7,971 bases of DNA from Bacillota bacterium (GTDB taxonomy: Bacteria > Bacillota > Sulfobacillia > Symbiobacteriales > Symbiobacteriaceae). The DNA lies in assembly GCA_028287415.1 (NCBI GenBank), contig JAQBPS010000606.1:1-7971 (forward strand), read 5' to 3'. Below the pieces are notes generated by a model. It was not told the DNA's origin. It did no database searches and saw nothing but the letters and a program-made list of their open reading frames with translations. Shown here one piece after another: positions 6,406-7,971 of the stretch (position 1 is the first letter of the stretch; every line of letters starts with the position of its first letter). The position numbers and the translations under genes are program-made.

Positions 6406-6972
6406 TTATGCGCTTGCTGCGTCGTCCTTGGGCTGCTCGGGCTGCGGAGTGGACTTGGTCTGCTCGGCTGCGCCACCGCTTTTCTTCTTCTTGGTCCGCT
6501 GGGGGTCGATCGGGACAAACCGTGCCTTGCTGAAGAGGAATACCAGGGCGTCGCCGATTTTCGGGAGCGTCCTGCGGACGATTGGCACATAGCCCCGGTG
6601 GCCGTGGGGGATTACGAAACGGCGGAGGAGGATGAACCGGCGCATATCGAGGCGCACTTTCCCTGTCTTGGGAGATTTCCTCACCATGATGGTATTGTCA
6701 GCACGGGCCAGCACCGGCTGCGCTGCAACATCTTCGGGGTCGTCGGGTACATCATGAAGGGCGAGCACACCGGGCAGCCCATTGCCCCGTGTCAGGTCTA
6801 CATTAATTTCGGCCAGCCTCCGCAATGCCAGTGCGGTGGGCTCGACCATGTAGCTACCCGCTGTGAAGATTAGTTCAGGTTCAAGCATACCCTTCGTGCG
6901 GTCCTCGACACCGGACATGTTCAGCGGCTTGGGCTCAGCAGGCTCGTTGTTCTTGGCACTTTCATTCGCCAT
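6406..6972 (-). CDS. Hypothetical protein with disordered tails, no family recognised
   Basis: A 188-residue protein I do not recognise. ATG at 6972 is chosen because GAGGAGG (6985-6979) lies 6 bases upstream; the earlier in-frame ATG at 6987 lies on the far side of that site. Residues 1-25 are hydrophilic (Asn/Glu/Pro/Lys-rich, probably disordered). Residues 28-157 look folded and alternate helix and strand: LEPELIFTAGSYMVEPTALALRRL, NGLPGVLALHDVPDDPEDV, MVRKSPKTGKVRLDMRRFILLRRFV, then TLPKIGDALVFLFSKARFVPID. Residues 159-188 are a Lys cluster (KKKK at 161-164) followed by a Gln/Pro/Asp tail. There is no signal peptide or confident membrane helix, although GDALVFLF is hydrophobic. The Arg-rich centre could bind nucleic acid or a membrane surface; this is speculation. 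It has its own promoter-like site and a hairpin terminator. Confidence 0.8.
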   Translation of the reverse strand: MANESAKNNEPAEPKPLNMSGVEDRTKGMLEPELIFTAGSYMVEPTALALRRLAEINVDLTRGNGLPGVLALHDVPDDPEDVAAQPVLARADNTIMVRKSPKTGKVRLDMRRFILLRRFVIPHGHRGYVPIVRRTLPKIGDALVFLFSKARFVPIDPQRTKKKKSGGAAEQTKSTPQPEQPKDDAASA

Positions 6973-7004
6973 GGAATTCCTCCTCATGTTTACCGTTTAA
7001 TGCC

Positions 7005-7034
7005 ATATTAGCGCATGAGACACATGGGTGTAAA
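7005..7034 (-). promoter_or_regulatory. Candidate sigma-A-type promoter for the 6406-6972 gene
   Basis: On the minus strand TTTACA (7034-7029) and TAATAT (7010-7005) are separated by 18 bases. The implied transcription start falls shortly before the strong SD at 6985-6979. The -35 matches the TTGACA consensus at 5 of 6 positions and the -10 at 4 of 6. Confidence 0.5.
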
Positions 7035-7079
7035 TGGCTAAAAGCAATATAAATTCTGAACTTTGATGAGGGTACCGGA

Positions 7080-7316
7080 ATGATGGCTGGGCCGATGGTT
7101 ATCGAACGGGATCGCGGTCTTCCCGAACGGGATCGCGGTCTTCCAGAATGCGATGCGGCTCTTCCCGAACGCAATGCGGCTCTTCCCGAACGCGATGTGG
7201 GTCGTCCCGAAAGAGATCTGAGTCGCCCCGAAAGGGATCTGGGTGTTCCCGAAAGGGGACGCGGGCCGCCCCGAAAGGGATCTGGCTCTTCCCGAAAGCG
7301 ATCTGGCTCTTACTGA
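7080..7316 (+). CDS. Possible 78-residue heptad-repeat ORF spanning the 21-bp array
   Basis: ATG at 7080 has GAGGG (7068-7072) 7 bases upstream, a good spacing. The product would be a charged heptapeptide repeat with PERDRGL-type units (PERDRGLPERD, PERNAAL, PERDVGR, PERDLSR, PERDLGV). In the eighth unit an extra G in the run 7255-7258 shifts the frame, after which the chain reads as Arg/Lys/Ser/Gly repeats and stops at 7314-7316. Removing that one base would restore PERDLAL and PESDLAL units to the end of the array. Because the unit is 21 bases, several frames on both strands stay open, so open-frame length is weak evidence. It may be a frameshifted gene, or the array may be noncoding and the SD accidental. 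Confidence 0.25.
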   Translation: MMAGPMVIERDRGLPERDRGLPECDAALPERNAALPERDVGRPERDLSRPERDLGVPERGRGPPRKGSGSSRKRSGSY

Positions 7317-7345
7317 AAGCGATCGCGGCGTTACCGAAAGGCGAC
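7101..7345. repeat. 21-bp tandem repeat array, about 11.6 units
   Basis: Units begin at 7101, 7122, 7143, 7164, 7185, 7206, 7227, 7248, 7270, 7291, 7312 and 7333 (last partial, 13 bases). Each opens with CCCGAA (minor variants), has a GATC or GATG core near its middle and ends in a pyrimidine-rich CTCTT/GTCTT. Early units (1-5) carry CCCGAACG, later ones (6-12) CCCGAAAG, and neighbours 1/2, 3/4 and 9/10 are most alike, indicating stepwise duplication. All units are 21 bases except the eighth, which is 22. There are no unique spacers between copies. Twenty-one bases is two helical turns, so repeated protein sites would face the same side of the DNA; that role is inference. It lies upstream of the promoter of the divergent 6406-6972 gene. 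Confidence 0.93.
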
Positions 7346-7352
7346 AAAACAA

Positions 7353-7384
7353 GACAGAGCCGCGAACTTTCTCGCGGCTCTGTC
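7353..7384. terminator. Perfect 13-bp hairpin directly after the 21-bp array
   Basis: GACAGAGCCGCGA (7353-7365) pairs perfectly with TCGCGGCTCTGTC (7372-7384) around ACTTTC. On the plus strand no T run follows (CGTATGTG). On the minus strand the tail is TTGTTTTG, which fits a terminator reading leftwards and would stop transcripts from entering the repeat array. No minus-strand gene is visible to its right, so a plus-strand RNA-processing or stabilising role is also possible. Confidence 0.55.
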
Positions 7385-7432
7385 CGTATGTGTATGTGGC
7401 GGCGCCTCGTTGACCAGGAAGGGGGTGGACGC

Positions 7433-7510
7433 ATGAGCAAGCTTGGCGAACAGGTCTTTTGGCTCGTTCTCTTGGCCCTCTTGCTGAAACTCCTCACCGT
7501 TAACCTCTAA
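7433..7510 (+). CDS. 25-residue hydrophobic membrane micropeptide
   Basis: ATG at 7433 follows AGGAAGGGGG (7416-7425) at 7 bases, one of the best SD sites in the window. The product starts MSKLGEQVF and continues as one membrane span (WLVLLALLLKLL) ending TVNL. Its size and shape resemble small single-span bacterial membrane peptides: regulators of membrane complexes, type I toxins or leader peptides. No family is recognised. The same frame is open upstream through the repeat array, but only this ATG has a ribosome site. The stop codon lies inside one of two mutually exclusive hairpins, and a good terminator follows about 50 bases later, so this could be a stand-alone gene or a leader ORF. 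No complementary antisense RNA was identified, which keeps the toxin idea weak. Confidence 0.55.
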   Translation: MSKLGEQVFWLVLLALLLKLLTVNL

Positions 7511-7528
7511 CGGGTGAGACCCTCACCC
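7493..7528 (+). promoter_or_regulatory. Two mutually exclusive RNA hairpins at the micro-ORF stop
   Basis: Hairpin A pairs CTCACCGTTA (7493-7502) with TAACGGGTGAG (7508-7518), 10 bp with one bulged G, and encloses the stop codon region of the micropeptide gene. Hairpin B pairs GGGTGAG (7512-7518) with CTCACCC (7522-7528) around ACC. Both use 7512-7518, so only one can form at a time. A ribosome at the stop codon would block A and favour B. This resembles the logic of attenuators, but neither hairpin ends in a T run. Confidence 0.4.
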
Positions 7529-7558
7529 TGCAGGGAAACTAGACAACGGCGGCCGCCG

Positions 7559-7588
7559 GGCTCGGTGTATATCCACCGGGCCTCTTTT
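7559..7588 (+). terminator. Rho-independent terminator after the micro-ORF
   Basis: GGCTCGGTG (7559-7567) pairs with CACCGGGCC (7574-7582), 9 bp with one G-U, around TATATC. It is followed by TCTTTTATTCT, the best T-rich tail in the window on the plus strand. It ends the transcript carrying the 25-residue ORF and separates it from the DUF2812 gene. Confidence 0.85.
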
Positions 7589-7657
7589 ATTCTAACCAGA
7601 AACTACCGGAATATACCAGCCGGGTAACCAGAGGTGTAATTGTTCAAACGACTCCTG

Positions 7658-7684
7658 AATAGATCGCCGCCAAATCTATTGACA
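7658..7684 (+). promoter_or_regulatory. Inverted repeat overlapping a TTGACA box before the DUF2812 gene
   Basis: AATAGAT (7658-7664) and ATCTATT (7674-7680) are perfect 7-bp arms with a 9-base spacer. The right arm runs into TTGACA (7679-7684), an exact -35 consensus. No good -10 is found at 16-18 bases, so promoter status is uncertain. The arrangement would suit a dimeric repressor controlling the gene starting at 7742. A further palindrome, GATATATC, lies at 7688-7695. Confidence 0.35.
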
Positions 7685-7741
7685 GTCGATATATCAACCC
7701 GACGGCCGTAACCTGACCACACCACGGAGGCGTGACGGAAG

Positions 7742-7971
7742 ATGCAAAAGCAGACCGAGACGCGGGTCCGCTTCTGGGCAAGCTGGGATTTCGAGAAGGA
7801 AGAGCAGTGGCTGGACAATCTGTCCAGCGAGGGACTCCATCTTAAAAAGGCCTACCCCTTTTGGACCATCCTCTCCAAAGATCCGTCCGCCCGCTACGTG
7901 CACCGGATTGACCACCGGCCAGGCCTTGCCAACAAGGCGGAGTTCCAACACTACGTAAACCTATATGCGGA
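7742..7971 (+). CDS. DUF2812 domain protein, N-terminal part (cut by window end)
   Basis: ATG at 7742 follows GGAGG (7726-7730) at 11 bases; the frame stays open to the window edge, giving 76 residues. The sequence (MQKQTETRVRFWASWDFEKE, then EQWLDNLSSEGLHLKKAYPF and a strand with YVHRID) matches the start of DUF2812: an aromatic strand, 'WDFEKEEQWLDNLSSEGLHL' as the characteristic helix and turn, then a beta hairpin with Tyr-x-x-Arg-hydrophobic-Asp. Family members in Firmicutes usually continue with one or more membrane helices and often neighbour PadR-type regulators; neither can be checked here. The function of the family is not known. The left-reading frames in this region are shadows. 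The upstream inverted repeat at 7658-7680 suggests regulated expression. Confidence 0.88.
   Translation, partial: MQKQTETRVRFWASWDFEKEEQWLDNLSSEGLHLKKAYPFWTILSKDPSARYVHRIDHRPGLANKAEFQHYVNLYA

Noticed and set aside
7319..7326. GCGATCGC octamer, as in cyanobacterial HIP1
   Set aside because: A single copy, formed by variation within the 21-bp repeat; the other features do not suggest a cyanobacterium.
7101..7345. CRISPR array
   Set aside because: The copies are directly adjacent with no unique spacers and there are no cas genes.
7148..7510. 120-residue frame joining the repeat array to the 25-residue ORF
   Set aside because: Its ATG lies inside a repeat unit without a ribosome site and it crosses the 13-bp hairpin; the internal ATG at 7433 has a strong SD.
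7547..7558. CGGCGGCCGCCG perfect palindrome before the terminator
   Set aside because: Short GC palindromes are expected in such GC-rich DNA; the adjacent T-tailed hairpin explains termination better.
7511..7588. Known riboswitch or T-box leader
   Set aside because: No T-box sequence or recognisable riboswitch core motif was seen; only overlapping hairpins are supported.
7603..7951. Minus-strand frames of 71 and 85 residues at the right edge
   Set aside because: They overlap the promoter-like region and the DUF2812 coding start in antisense and have no SD or family character.

Overview
The window looks like chromosomal DNA from a high-GC Firmicute, possibly Symbiobacterium or a relative. 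The signs are a very GC-rich coding bias, strong purine-rich Shine-Dalgarno (SD) sites, frequent GTG and TTG starts, and families common in Firmicutes (a DUF2680-like secreted protein and a DUF2812 protein). This assignment is inferred from style and families; there is no rRNA or other taxonomic marker here.

Layout from left to right. (1) 148-1263 (+): a very basic, low-complexity protein with an octapeptide tandem repeat, closed by a strong hairpin. (2) 1422-1934 (-): a small secreted helical protein with three copies of an AGKLTQAQAD-like motif. (3) 2146-3836 (+): a two-gene operon, an acyl-CoA dehydrogenase followed with a 4-base overlap by a membrane-anchored DUF2726-like protein, then a hairpin. 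(4) 3884-6972 (-): three genes read leftwards. They are an unrecognised 188-residue protein, a YqeK-like HD-domain hydrolase and a secreted lipase/esterase, with a hairpin after the first and an AT-rich promoter-like gap before the last. (5) 7080-7588 (+): an accessory-looking stretch with about 11.6 copies of a 21-bp tandem repeat, a perfect 13-bp hairpin, a 25-residue membrane micro-ORF with an excellent SD, overlapping alternative hairpins and a good terminator. (6) 7742 to the end (+): the start of a DUF2812 protein, cut by the window edge.

The genes do not form one pathway. The dehydrogenase (acyl-CoA oxidation) and the lipase (release of fatty acids from esters) could both belong to lipid use, but nothing ties them together in regulation. 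No transposase, integrase, tRNA, rRNA or CRISPR array was seen.

The part most worth a second look is 7080-7590, where the 21-bp array, the micro-ORF and the competing RNA hairpins sit together. Second is the repeat-rich basic protein at the left end. Three separate tandem duplications (21, 24 and 27 bp units) occur within 8 kb. I see no convincing complete new system.
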